From the NCBI GenBank assembly GCA_019321725.1, contig CM033111.1, forward strand, positions 3,906,001 to 3,970,000: 64,000 nucleotides of DNA. The letters run 5' to 3'. Under the pieces are notes generated by a model, which saw only the letters and a program-made list of their open reading frames with translations, did no database searches and was not told the DNA's origin. Positions 37,139 through 50,343 of this stretch are shown piece after piece; the stretch's first letter is position 1, and each line of letters begins with the position of its first letter. Made by a program: the position numbers and the translations under genes. Source of the stretch: Paulownia fortunei (lineage: Eukaryota > Streptophyta > Magnoliopsida > Lamiales > Paulowniaceae).

Positions 37139-40100
37139 CTCTTCTTTTCCACTCTTCTTTTTCTGTGTGTGTGTGTGAACGGCGTGCAGAGTAGTGTGTG
37201 TGAGTTTTTGCTTTGCCACTGTGCGGTTCTAAAGACTATAAAAGAGTTGGAAAAGAGGAAATTAAAAGCGCAGTTAAAGGCTTTGAGGATGTCGGGAATC
37301 TGAAGCTGACGCGAATATAGATGAGTGTAGACACGCGGCCGAAAGGAAAATTGTTAATTCGAGTTAGCCCTTTGGTTACTGTATCTTAGACTTGCACACA
37401 CCCTTGAATGCGCGATTGGGGGAAAGAGAAGAGAACTAGTATAAATTTTTGCTCGAAAGATAAATATTAACGTTAAATTTGTTGGTACTTGGTACGTAAA
37501 ATACGCCATAGATAATTTGGTAAATTAGATTTTCTTGCTCTAAAACAAGTTAATTCATTCAAGTCAACAAATAATTAATATAACTTGATTCTTATTAAGA
37601 GAAAAAAACTTGAATTTCTCGAACCTTATCATAAAACTTTGTCACAAAAAAAGAGCAATGCTGTATATCACCCTTTAATATTCACTTTTTTTTCCCTAAT
37701 TTTAGTAAGCAGCTATTACTATTATTTGGAATGATTTAACTAGTTAATACTTTGTAAATTAATGAGAGACGAAAAAAGAAATTTTAATAAGTAGCTATTG
37801 TAATTAATTCCACTTAAAGAAATTTTCAAATTCATAGGAGATAAAATAAATAAATAAGGCCTAGCCCGCAATATATATATATAGCATTTTTTTTCAAATA
37901 AATCATCACTGCATTTTTGTGGCCGAATTTTCGTTCCCAATTGCTGGCATGTTTGCTAATTTACTTTTTTTAACAAAAGAATAATCCATTTTTGCACCAA
38001 TAACCACATATAAAAACATATTTATACCATGAACCATTGATATTGGAGTTTTGACTTCAATACTCAATTAAACTCAGCTGAACTTTTAAATATGGTCAAA
38101 TCAATAAATTTTCAGGACAAACGAACCTTTGGTTAGAAACTAATCCATTTAATTTCATTTATGTAGTATTGATCCTTCAAAGTGAGTAAATGTTTGTTGA
38201 AAAAAAGAAATTGAAGAAAGGAATTACACTAAAGTAGCTGCCTAATCCAATGCTAAATACTGTTTTAGGTGAAAATTTTGTACATTTTAAACCACAAAAA
38301 CCATCCTCGCATCGGGCGTTTTTGTCATATTTATTTAAGAAGATATAATTAAATACATTTAAAAGTTGATCTCTAGGTTCTTTATATAAAACTAACTAAT
38401 ATTTTATTTCTTTTTTGAATTTTCAACCCCTAAAAGTCCTTTTTTTTTCCTCGGATATTGATATTTTCTTGGATCACTCATATTTTTGGAAACCACGAAT
38501 TACCTCTTCTGAAAGATCGTTGAACCAATCCTAGAGCAATTCCAAAATGTTGGTTTTAATTCCTGTCAAATGTATTTTAGGTTGTTCAGTTCGATCGTAA
38601 TTCAACAGCCCATTGGATTGGGCCTTTAAGCTTGAATTTCTCAATTAACAACAAATTGTAGGAGAAGGCCTCTAGTTGGGAGATTTTGGAGATTGTATAG
38701 GAATATAGTGTATATTTGGCAGTACTTTTAAAATAAAAATTTATTTATAAAATAATTTTTTTAATATGAATTTTTTAAAAAAGTATTTATAAGTGTTATT
38801 AAGTATTTGGTAGAAATATAATTTAATGCACATTTAATAGAAGTACAGAAAAAAAATTCAAAAGTCACAATTTTGTACTTTTCCAAAATGAACTTTTGAA
38901 AAATTGACTTATTTTAAAAATTTATTTAAAAATAATTATCAAACACATAATTTTTTTTATAAATGAACTTTTATATCTAAAAGTCCATTTGTAATCATTC
39001 CAAACATCCTGGTAATCTCTCAAGAATGGCTAATTGCCAAGGAAATTGAATACGGCAAAAATTGTTTCCAAGTTTGGATTGGATATCACTTATCAGCAAT
39101 TGGTTATAGATCAAACACTCCTCATCAGATATACTAAATTCCTGCAGGAAAATTAGAGTCCACGCTGATTTTGACGCACTGGATTATATCATAATTATAA
39201 TGGTGTATATTTTATGATTAGTCATTTTTTTTAGAGTGCACAAATCGCATAGCAAGTGTATCATTTGAATTATTCACATTCGATCAAAACAAATCTAAAT
39301 AAATTTCGCACAACAAATATATCATGTAGTCCGTGTAGATTGAAATTAAATTTCTCTATTAGTTGGAGTCGAACTTAAAAGTACAATTGTTAATTTCTCG
39401 TATTTAGTTAATGTTAATCAATAAAAACTAGCCTAATGTTGTGCGTTTTTCATTTTAGTCAATAGCATAGATTCTTACTTATATCGGGAGGGTCACAGGT
39501 CACACAGATACTACTATTAAGGTACTGAACATTGTGGAAGGTGTGGAAACGTGTTACACCCAATACATAATGATGATAAATTTAGGTCATGTTCACTTCA
39601 TAAGAAATAGAGCACATAGAAAATAAAAATTATACTAAATATATGTACATTTGTGCTACATTTATAAGACCAATAGACCAATAAAAAATACGTGTCATCG
39701 GATTCCACAAATGCGGCAAGTGCAATACATCAGTTTCAATGTTTAAAAGCCTCCAGAATTCTAAATTCATTCAATGACTAAATTACTTCTAACTTATGTT
39801 TGGCATTTGATTTATTTTGGTTTGATTTTCCATTGTTTTTCTATCTTTTTTGGTGAATTCAATTTTTTCTCCTTAGATGATTCTGCCACTGACAGTTCTC
39901 ATATGTTTATCATGATGGGCCACGTGAATAAACGTGGACATCCACGCGACATAATCCAAGTATTATTTACCAAAGTGAAATGACACAGATAAAATAATTT
40001 AAGCTCGATCTTCTTTTGATCATTCTGAAAATCTACAACCAAGTTGTTGGTAAATATAACAATCATAATTAGTAGCAATCTTAAAAGCAACAGTGAATTC

Positions 40101-40309
40101 CCAAAGGTGTATATTCTTTACCTCATTGTCATTAATTTTGAGTCAGCGTCCGGAAACGTTACAGACACAATTCAAGACTCGATTTACTGGAGAACATATG
40201 AAAAAAAAAAAAATAATAAATTAAAAACTCCTAAAAACTTCAATTCTTATCCAGCAAAACAGAAGTCCACTAAGGAAAAACAAAACTCTTGGTTGGAGTA
40301 GTGTATTTC
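37139..40309. other. Intergenic region between DUF1218 and Trp-rich genes
   Basis: The first 200 bases are the promoter side of the DUF1218 gene. The segment 38690-39010 is an AT-rich stretch with mirrored 'acttttaaaa / tttgaaaaattgact' blocks and may be a degenerate MITE. The rest is AT-rich DNA in which I see nothing else. Confidence 0.55.
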
Positions 40310-40645
40310 TTATGGATTTGGAGCATTCCCAATTGCTTTCAAGTCCCAAATATCATAATCCCACAAGACATCACCGTACAAGGCTTCATAAGCATCGCCC
40401 GTAGCCTCCATCTCCCAAAATGGGATCCAACTCGTGGCCCATGACATTTCCTCATCAACCCCACTCCACCAACTAGCCCACTCCGCCATCTCCTCCGCCG
40501 ACGGAATGCCCTCCTCTGCCTCCTTCCGCTCCTCCACCACCTGCTCCGCCACTTCTTTGGCCTTCACCGCCCCCGCTTTTGCTTTTTTCTTTGTCACCTT
40601 CGCATCCGTTGTTCCTTTTCTTGGATTGCCTCTTTGCCTCTTCAT
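40310..40645 (-). CDS. Small basic, Trp-rich protein of unknown function, single exon
   Basis: A 111-aa intronless frame. Residues 1-32 are rich in Lys and Arg (KRQR, KKKAK), which could direct it to the nucleus. Residues 31-46 are charged and probably helical. The C-terminal half has eight Trp (56, 59, 60, 69, 73, 77, 95, 100) in an acidic context, including the segments EWASWW, SWIPFW and LWDYDIWDL. The GC content of the frame is well above its flanks, and on the minus strand a TATATATA box lies 53-60 bp upstream of the ATG, so I take it as a real gene. I could not place it in a named family. The Trp/acidic pattern suggests a short interaction domain, but no function is claimed. Confidence 0.7.
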   Translation of the reverse strand: MKRQRGNPRKGTTDAKVTKKKAKAGAVKAKEVAEQVVEERKEAEEGIPSAEEMAEWASWWSGVDEEMSWATSWIPFWEMEATGDAYEALYGDVLWDYDIWDLKAIGNAPNP

Positions 40646-40697
40646 TTTTTAAATCGTATCGTAGATAGTATTATTTTTTAACAATTTGCAATTTTGC

Positions 40698-40705
40698 TAT
40701 ATATA
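40698..40705 (-). promoter_or_regulatory. TATA box of the Trp-rich gene
   Basis: TATATATA, 53-60 bp upstream of the start codon at 40645. The distance fits a short 5' UTR. Confidence 0.55.
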
Positions 40706-41643
40706 GTGGTGAAAATGAGAGAAGCGGTGGTTTGATTTTGGAACTTGGTGTGCATGGTGACGAGGGGCACTGTACAAGTTTCGACTCCCACGTGGCCGGG
40801 GCTGCTGGTCTTTCTTGGGGTGCATTCCAGATTAATATAGGAGCAATACACCACTTCCATTGCAACGTTCAATGAACAGCAGGTGCTTAGCATGCAAGGG
40901 CTCAATTAGAATAATATGAATCGTTATGATGAAAACTAATCGTTGCGACTTGCGAGTTTGGTTAATGAGAGAGCAGACGGTAAATTATATTTCATTATTT
41001 ATTGTATTAACTATCATTACGTTTATATTTTCCGGATAAAATTTAATTATTACAAAGTAATAAAATTTGCAAGTAAATCATTTGTAATTAGAGAGAGACT
41101 ACTTTTTTTCAGTAGAAAGATTTATACATCATAAAACAAGTAAAATTTCAGTAATCTTGAGTTTGACTTGGTTCTATTTTTTTAGAAAAGGTTTAGATGT
41201 TAAGGACATTACCAAGACTTAAGATAGCTTTGTTACAATTTAATCACCAGAAAAAAAAAAAAAAAAAAAGAATCTAGACAATCTTTAGTATTGAATTCTG
41301 TCAGAGAGCCGCAGTGGATATGGCTTTGAAGGGCAAATTTTGTAGTTTAATTTTATGAGGTATTAATCGTGATGTCCTCGATTTATTTAAAAAAATTAAA
41401 TTAATGAAAATTTAGCGACAAAACACTCTGGCTGTCGTATATTCCAAAAATCAGTAATAAAATAACGTAATATCAACTTAGCTACAGTAACTCATATTTC
41501 AATATTGATGAGCACGGTTGCATATACAAGAGACGATATTCCCGTCAAAATAGTGCGGTGGCGTGAAAGAAAGGGCTTACTATTTTGGGACATAGTTGAG
41601 GTGGCAAGGACCTGCTACTTTTGTCCAAAAGGCTTGATTTGTT

Positions 41644-41697
41644 AGTGAGACAGTTCAATTTCACTATTTAAGTGAGACAGTTCAATTTCACTATTTA
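41644..41697. repeat. 27-bp perfect tandem duplication
   Basis: The unit agtgagacagttcaatttca plus seven bases occurs twice in a row, at 41644-41670 and 41671-41697, without mismatch. Confidence 0.95.
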
Positions 41698-43209
41698 CTT
41701 GAATTTGTTTAGAATGTTTCAATATATTAAATTCGAGACTTTATAATAATTGAAAGAACCAATGTGTACGTAATAATAAAAAATAAATAAATAATTAAAC
41801 TACAAAGTATAAGAAATTAAATGAAATATTTGATTTTATGACAAGTATTATCAAAATATTTTTTTGAAAATTTTGGTGCCATTAAGGTGCCGGCAAATAA
41901 AGGACAGAGTATGAAGGGGCGGCCGTCGGACGAAGGCTGGCCTAGTGGCCTTTAGAACCGTGTGCCCAAGCCAAGAGGAAGATACGACAGCCTGCCCCTT
42001 TGGTTTAGTTGAGGTTATCTTTTTCTTATTTTTTTGGCTGAATTATAATTTGGGTTTCCTCGTATAGGAGGAAAATCTACGTGGAGTATTCCCTTTTTGG
42101 GGAAAATCTGGAGATAAAGGTAAATTTTTCAAATCTTTTCGAAATTTTAGACCAAGCCCGTCTGTTGCAATTTGTGTTCACTTGCATCTTGATAATTCCA
42201 GATCTGGATATACCCTTTTTCCAGAAATTTACGTGATTAATCTATTGGCTTTTATGGATTTTTTTTTATAAATGAAGTTTGGTAAAGATTATAAACTTCA
42301 GAATTTGATTTCTAATAAAAAATTCCCCTCATTACGTATTATAAGTTTCTTGAATCTTCTGTGTAAGCTAGATTTTATTACGTTTTTATCATTACATGAT
42401 TCAATGGCCCTGTTTTTCAGTCAGGGAAATGAGCTGCTTACTGGTGAATTAGTTCAGTAGTCCCATGTTGGTCCAGTGAAGCCTCAAACACTCAAAAAGG
42501 TGGAATGGGGTTTCTATCACAGAGCTCTAATTGAAAATTTAGACCTTTTTTTATGCTCTATAATCTTACCATAAATATTTCAATCACAACGATTAGAATA
42601 GACTGAATATTTTGATGAACTCTGATGAATTCTGATCCCTAACATGGGATACAAAGGGATTGTTAGGTCGTTGGAATGACCCAACAATAATGTCCGACAC
42701 CTAAATTAGAATGGAAAAATCAGATCCCAACAATAATTATGTACCTTTAATGTTTCAACTTAGTTCTATTTATTTATAATGTTCTAACTTTACATGTAGT
42801 TCTTACATAGGTCACATCCTGTATTGTAATTTTTTTATTTTACTGGATCATTTCAATCATTTTATCCTATGCATTTATTACCTATATCAGGGAAAAATTG
42901 AAATTAGATCATCTCAACAACTGTTTGGATGCCAAAGTATCACCGTGGTGAATAATATTATAGGAAGTTCATTTTTCTTTTTTAAGAAGCCAAGGTGCGT
43001 AAAATGACAAAATCATGTTGATGATAATCACATCATCATGCATGTTGATTAAAGACTAACAAAATAAACTGTTGAAAATTAGCCAATAAGAGATGACATG
43101 AGGGTGGAGCAAGATCTATGGACATAATAATAAAAATTCATTATCATGATCCCCGATGTTAAAACAACTGAAAGACTGAGTATCATCAACTAGCTAGAAA
43201 ATGATATTA

Positions 43210-43520
43210 TTAAAAAATATCAAAATAATTTTATTTTATCAAAATAATTATTTTTAATAAATTTTATAATGATAAAAAATGTCTTTAAATTACCAATATC
43301 AACCACCAATGCATGTGTGTAGAGTGACATTTTAGTCATAATACAGATATAATTATTGAGTCATTATAACTATACATGTCACTTATTATCAAAAGTATCA
43401 CCTTATATATAATTCTAATGTTACTAATTGTAAATTTATGAAAATTGTTATTTAAAAAAATATATATATATTTGTCATTTCATAGATATAACTAATGATA
43501 ACTTTAACAGGTTAGTCTAT
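43210..43520. mobile_element. Relic of the CTATACATGT dispersed element family
   Basis: Shares ctatacatgtcac-ttattat (43370) and the following 'aattgtaaatttatgaaaattgtta' block with 27791-27870, and the first block with 62223-62260. Ends are not recognisable, so boundaries are approximate. Probably a decayed copy of the CACTA-like family. Confidence 0.4.
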
Positions 43521-44364
43521 TTTTTTCTTTTTTCTTTTCCTTATAATTGGAAGCAAGGCACGCAATTAATAGCCAATTGTTCAACTGAAAAATACTGGTG
43601 AGCTTTTCAGTTGTAACTATTTTGGTGTTGATCTATTACAAATTTAGATCACCAAAATTGAGTTAATGGATGGCTAAGACGCTGGCTGAAAAGTTGGCCC
43701 GATGGATGGATCGAGCAGGTATTTTCAGAAATTTAATACTATTTAGTTTGTACAATTCAAATAAATTATAAAATTAATATACATAGTTATATATCCTGAA
43801 ACCAAATTAATATCAATTCAAAGGCTTAAAACCCATTTAAATGGGACCCAATTAAGTAGCATTTTAATCAGCCAGTAACTCCCCCTCCTATTCTAATAAG
43901 AGAAATAGTATGTTGAAAGAAAAAATAAAGGAAATTTTTGGTGCTAAAACAAACGAGGCTAACTTAAATATCATGAAAACTTTGAAACTAAAGTCTAAAT
44001 TTTATCTATGATGTAGTTATTAGCCTTTCTATATGACATTCTCAACAATAATACGATCAATAACTCCAAATCCAAAGGCTAAGGGTAGTTTAAAGAAAAA
44101 CTAAAAAATGCTGTAAAGAAGCATGAATATGCTTGTGTATCAATGTAACATGGACGTAATGTAGTAGATAAAATCCAAGAACCTACTTTTCTTGATGCAC
44201 AAGAAGTTTATATTATGAGAAAACAAGAAGGTAATTGCATTGGGAAGAATTTTATTACATTGTTTACATGTTCGTTACCCAAATAGTGATCCATAAATCA
44301 CGGATTGTAAATAAGGTAGGATTCTCTTCCTTTATTCAAAACTTAGTATAAATAGAGTAGGACT

Positions 44365-44706
44365 AGAAATAGCAAAAAGTTTAAGTAAAATCTGTACCCG
44401 TCACAAATAAATTTAGATTGGGTTTTGAAGTTGCTATTTTCAAACTCAACTCATGCCCGATCCATTTATTTTTTAAACAAATTATTATATACATTAATAT
44501 GATATTGTAATTAGAAAAATATATATTTTTAGAAAATTTTAATAGTAATATTTTTATAAAATATAAATTTTAATATTTTTTAAATTACAAATCAGGTCTA
44601 TCGGATTTAGCTACCGATTTTGAGTATAAATCCTTAAAAATTTTAATGGGTCGGGTTTTAAATTCAGGCAAACCCAATGTGGATCCGACCCTCTGTCATC
44701 CCTAAT
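44365..44706. mobile_element. MITE-like element, copy B
   Basis: The right end, read in reverse, begins tagggatgacagagggtcgg, a form of 'gggatgacaatgggtcgg' repeat that is common in plants. The left end taggactagaaatagcaaaa is an imperfect match. The AT-rich core matches copies A (30145) and C (53714) in order and spacing of blocks. Confidence 0.5.
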
Positions 44707-46406
44707 AGAATTCTATCATCAATTTTTGTTGAATCCAAGATGAGCTCATCACCTTGAATCAATCCAGGTCAATCAACCAGTGAGTCCAAAATAGAATAAT
44801 TACCTCAACTTGGCTATCCTCTCGCCCGAGCTAACAAGAATAGTACAATAACTTTTATTTGAGTCCAACAAGAACTCACACATCTTCGTATATCATCATA
44901 ACTAAGCTTAGATTATCACTTTATATTATTGTAGTAGAGCCAATTATCATCATCCTATACGTCCCAGCCTAAAAAGAATATAAAATTCAATTAATGATTC
45001 CAACGAGTCTAATATTAATTAGGTGAAATCCAGGTTCCCTGTATATGTTAGTATATATTAAATATTCTTGATTTATTTATAAAAGTTAGTAAGGAATGAA
45101 GCTATTGAAAAAATTATAACCATGTATTTTCAGCCAAAAGACGATATGAATAAATGCATTATGGTACTGACCAGCGAAGCATATAGAAGAGGAAGATGGA
45201 GTTGTCATTTCCAGCCCTCCATTATGATCAACTTAAAATTTTTGACAAATGAACGTCGTACTTTTGCCAGCCTCCCTTTTCAATGCAATTGATTTTCATT
45301 TAATGAGAAACCAACCTAAAAACCAAACACTAGATGAATGCAAGGCCGCTGTAACTGATAATTTTAATTACAATTTTATATTACATCTTATATAAATTTA
45401 TAAAAGATATATTAAACATTAGATAAGTACAATTGCAGTTGTATGAAAGTTATGGTTCGGATCCACGCGCACCACATAAATATACTTTCTCAAGGACCGA
45501 TGAAATAAAACTATTGATGCCATCTTTACTTCCAAAAATTTTCAAGATTTAAGGCAAGAAAAAGCTTGGGGGGGCTACATTGACTTTGCATTTCCAACGC
45601 AAAAACCAAGGAAGAAGATCATAAATGGTGGAGTTTGTTTATTTTTCATTATTATTGGGGGGCGGGCTGACGATGAAAAAAGTAGGAATGGGGTAACTAA
45701 TAGGAGAAAGGATTATTTTGAACAATAGATTTAAGAAAAGGGAGTTATATATATTAAGACCAATCAAAATACAAAGTGAAACCATATCATGACAAATGGA
45801 TGAACTTTTCATGCCTTCGCGTGGCAATCAAGCAAGGCATTATCATTCATAGCATCAAAATGTGATACGCAGAACAAGTAATCATCACGACGCAATGAAA
45901 ATTGTAAATAAAGAAAGGATAATTGAAGTAGAAAATTTTATATCACTTCAGCATTTACAAAGTGAATTTGACTACTACAAAACATGATGACTCAATGCCA
46001 CCTATATAGATATTTCTTTTATACATATTCTTCTCACAAAGCCGCCTAAATCAAATCTCAAAACTGACCCCAAAATGGACTTAAAATTACCACAACCTCC
46101 CCTCCTCTCATCTCTTACTTACACCATTACAAAGAGGGGTTGCCTTCGGACCTTCCTAAGAACCATAAGAATTATTTCTTAGTCAATAACTTCAACTCAT
46201 ACTTACAGCAGACGCATTCCTTTAATTACAGACACTTTGGAAAAACATCTATGTACACTAAGACAAAATGATCAATTATATCCCCTTTAACTTAGCTCTC
46301 ACTTGATCAAAATGTTTAAAAATCCTCTCCTCATGCTGAACTTAAGTAGTATTATCAAGTTCGATCGATGACGAAGACGAGTACCTGAGCTCTTTGTATG
46401 TAAAAT

Positions 46407-47487
46407 CTAAGCCCGGGCAGGGATGCTGCAATTGCGCCTATCCCTGTCGAGGCAATCGAAGCCCTCGATCCTCACAGCCGGATTGTTACCAAAATTGGCC
46501 CGAACACGACCACCACCCTTGCGGGTGGAGGAAGGGGAAGGAGCCACCCCTGAGGGGATCGGGATTGCACGTGGCGAGACTGGGGAGCACTTCTCATCCC
46601 CGAATCGCGCATCTTGAATTAGTGGGTTAGATACTCTGCTCGGTGGAGACCCGGAAAAAAATGGGGGCGACGAGGCTACCTGTGCGACTGATTGATCAGC
46701 ACCACAACTACCCTGTAAATTCAAAAGCAAATTTTTTTCATCAGATCAGACAAGGAATTAAATTGATCAATAACATTTAATCAAGCAATCTCCCCGCAAT
46801 AAGTAAATTAAGTATTTGTATACAATTTTTGGACACCACAAACGCTGAAATACTTTGTTTCACAAAATTAAGACACGAGCGTTTGTTTAAGGCCACAAAT
46901 ATGTTGTGATGCGTTTTCAGCGCAAGGGATGTATTTTGCTGTCTGGACCAAAATTAGATATTTTTCCATTTGCGTTTACTTTTTATAATACAAAGTGTCC
47001 ACACACCACAAGTAGTATTAGTACTAACCAATAAGATCAGTAGTCATAGTAATGATCCATCTGATCCCTAAATTCAAGAAAATAAGTTACTTAAAATTAG
47101 AAGGAAAAAATAAAAAGAAAAAAGAAAACAAACCTTTGCAAGGATGATGTCCAGTAGTTCATTTCCAGCTTTTCCATCAAAAACCTCTTGGTGATGGCTG
47201 TTAGTCATGACCCAAACCAATAAAAAGAAAATCAGAACCCAAAATAAATTATATTCTAAGTTGTAAAGACCAAAAAGGTGTATAAGACATAAAGTTTACC
47301 TCGCATGCCATCTCAAGGGTCTCACATAACTAGGATCATTAAGGGTGGTGTGAAGCAAGCCGAGCCGCCGCGGCTTGGGGCAGACCACAGTCTCTTTCAT
47401 CTCCACAGATCTGCACGCGGTGGCTGCGCTGCCCCTCATCTCTTCACAGGCAGCAAAGCTATTCTGCTGAATCGCGTAGTGATTCAT
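46407..47487 (-). CDS. Conserved plant protein of unknown function, three coding exons
   Basis: On the minus strand exon 1 is 47487-47300, exon 2 is 47197-47134 and exon 3 is 46712-46407. Donors are GAG|GTAAAC and AAG|GTTTGT; acceptors are AACAG|C and TACAG|GGT. Frames join in phases 2 and 0 to give 185 aa. Distinct segments are VCPKPRRLGLL (35-45), RPLRWH (56-61), GKAGNELLDIIL (about 71-82) and PPFFSGSPPSRVSNPLIQDA (100-119), followed by RFGDEK (120-125). The last of these I recognise as a hallmark of a small land-plant family without assigned function. The C-terminus is Ser/Pro rich, then basic. No signal peptide or membrane segment is evident. No function is claimed. Confidence 0.8.
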
Positions 47488-47525
47488 TTTCTATCTCTTC
47501 AAGATCTTGGATTATAAACAAACAC

Positions 47526-48480
47526 CTGCTATTTTCAAGAAAAGTGAAATCTTGTTAAAAAGAATAACTTACAGACGCACAAGTTGCAGATCTGTGAATA
47601 TATACAACTTGAATAACGAATACTTTAAAACATAATTTCTTAGTTTAGTTTTGTTTTAAGTTGAGATCCGGTCAACGTGGGCTGAAGATGAGCAGAGTCG
47701 GCTGAGATTTTTGGACTTGTTCTTTCAGATTAAAAAATATATTTATGGGATATATTTATTGTTTAATAGTTTGAGAAGCTATACAGATCTGTTGGAAAAA
47801 TCGAAACTTTCGTTTTTTAGCGTTCTGAACTATTACCCCATAAGCTTATATAACAGATAAAAAAAAAAATCTCGTGACTATACAATTACAAGAGTGGAGC
47901 AAGAACAATTTTTCTTCAAATTTCAGAAGATAATTGGCAAATTTCAGCTGCCAGTGTGAACAGACACACTTTTTTTCAGAAACGGAGAAAAACTTGGAAA
48001 TTTTAAACTACGGATGCAGATCTACTCAGAACTTCTGATTTCCATGAACTTTTGAAGCATACCACCAGAGAAATATACAATTTTAACTGATTTTTTGGGG
48101 ATCCTACAGAATTTATTTTTTTATCAAAACTAAAAACTTAGCTCAAAAGAATAAATTATGAGAGAAAAGTTACACTTCAGAAAACCAAAGCTTCAAACTT
48201 TTTTTTATCTTTTTCAAATAAGGGACTCTGTTTTTCTTATGAAAATTCTTTCACAACAAACCAAAGATCAAAAAACAAAAAACTAAAAATCAAAACCACA
48301 TCTGGGCTATCCAAAACTTCAGAATAATCAAAACCAGTAAAAGAAATTACTAAAATTTCATAAAGAAGAAAAGGTTCTTTCAGAACAAGCCCACCCACCT
48401 ACTGCCCAACTACAACCAAGGCGAGAAGAGAAAGAAAAAAAAATCAGAGATAGAGAATGATGGAAGGAGCTTAATTTTAC
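47526..48480 (-). other. Probable 5' UTR (leader) intron of the unknown-family gene
   Basis: Minus-strand donor CAG|GTAAAA at 48480 and acceptor ATAGCAG|GTG at 47526 enclose 955 bp. The acceptor lies 38 bp upstream of the start codon. Placed with a TATA box at 48679 it gives a transcript with a short first non-coding exon. Inferred from splice signals only. Confidence 0.5.
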
Positions 48481-48678
48481 CTGAAAGAGCTGTACAAAAA
48501 TTGTAAGGCTAGCTCCTCCTAAAGGGAGGACCGAGGACTTCAACTTAAGAAATAGAAAAAAATAAGGAGAGTAAATAAGAAAGAAGAAAGCGAAAACAGG
48601 GAGACGGAATAGGGGCAGAGAAAACGGTCGGTCTCAGGCATAGAGGAAAGAAGGGTGATGAAGAAGGACTCCACGGGA

Positions 48679-48685
48679 TTTTATA
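48679..48685 (-). promoter_or_regulatory. TATA box of the unknown-family gene
   Basis: TATAAAA on the minus strand in the context gtgtataaaatcccgtgg, about 200 bp upstream of the proposed leader-intron donor and 1.2 kb upstream of the ATG. Confidence 0.5.
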
Positions 48686-50310
48686 CACATGTGACATAAG
48701 ATGCGATAGAAAAGTTAATTACGGTCAATTAATTATTAATGCGTGGAAGACAAAAGCTGCAATATTAAATTCAAAAAAAAAATCACTACTTCTAACTATA
48801 TAATATTATAGTAATCAAAAATATGTTGGGATTTTTTTTAATTGACCAACATATTAACATAATATATTATCTAATATTATTAAGCACATTATGAAAATAA
48901 TTAATTAAGTAAATAAATATTGAGTATTGGTGTGGACATTAAATTGTTGAGATTATGGCACTATATTTTATTATATTATGATTCATCATAATAAAATAAA
49001 ATATAATAATATCCCATTAGTGTTAAAAATTTAGAACAGAGTTTGTTTGGAGATGAAAGTCTGAGATCTCTGGATTCCCTAAAGGCTGAAATCAATTTGT
49101 TTTGAATGATTTTACAGGATTGGCGATTCAATTTCTAGTTAAAGTTTTAAACTTTTTCTTATGTTTAAATCCAACAAAATATACAAAAATATATGATCTA
49201 TATTCTTTCATCAATACTAAAAGTTAATAAAAGATAATAATATCTAAAAGCTTGTAAGCAATGAATTATCAAACATAAGAGAGTAATTACATTCAAGCTT
49301 AATAAAATCAAATTTCAACTTAAACTAAGCTTTATAAATTAAATTGAAGTACTGTTCAACTATCTTGGAAAATTCGTTAACTGGTTCTGTTTGTTTGGAA
49401 CTTGATGTTGCCTACCCAACTAAATTTTTTATTGTTTAATTGGATAAAAATCTGTTGAAAATATCAACTGGTCCTAAGTCGTAACTTTTAACTGCTGAAA
49501 TTTACAACAATTTTTGCAGCCTGTAGTTTTCGGACACGTGGAGAATGGGTTGGCTGCTGGTTTGTGAGACCCATCCTATGGGTGTTAGGGCGGCATACTG
49601 GTGTGTGGTAATAGACGCCCTAGAAACTAGAACCAGTACACTTGTTTCTTTCTGTAGTTAGTTGTACATCACCTTTGAGTTTAAAATAACCTTTGTTTTA
49701 TACATCAAGCTTCATTCCTTTGCACTTTAGGAAACAAATTAAATGTTATATTATTATATTTATCAATTTTCAAACTCGAGTTTTACGAGGAGATTGTCCA
49801 ATTGATCTGATTTATTATTTTTCGCAAAACGTTTATGTATTTAAATATCATGCTAATAACAATTCGTCCATAGATATGATCTATGATGAAAATTTTAAAT
49901 TTATTATTGTTTTAGTGAGACTTTAATGACAATATATTTGATCTACATTCACAGACAAAATAAGACTAAACTTCTTTATTTTTTATTTCTATTATATTAT
50001 AAATAATTAAATATTTATAAGTGAATAACATTCAACAAGAATTATAACAAAAACAGGTCACTTTAATATCAAATCATATAAAATCAGAAACATTACAACA
50101 GTATATTAATTATTTTGACTAATGTGATGTTATTATATGAAAATATCTACACTGTTCTTATTTTATCTACACAGTATATTAATTATTTTTTAATAATTAG
50201 GCCTAAATGGAATTTCTATGTTGGGGTCTCTCCCCTACCTTTTTGTGTTGCCTATATATATATATATATATATAAACTCAAGTTGTTGCCTATTATTTAG
50301 TAATTTAGAT

Positions 50311-50343
50311 ACATAGACATAGACATAGACATAGACATAGACA
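50311..50343. repeat. (ACATAG)n hexanucleotide microsatellite
   Basis: About 5.5 perfect units. Confidence 0.95.

Larger units (their letters stand above)
40646..46406. other. Intergenic region
   Basis: Holds the TATA box of the Trp-rich gene, a 27-bp tandem duplication at 41644, a copy of the CTATACATGT repeat family near 43210-43520 and MITE copy B at 44365-44706. A slightly GC-richer patch at 41880-42000 has no frame I can support. The last few hundred bases (about 46000-46406) are probably the 3' UTR of the gene to the right. Confidence 0.55.
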
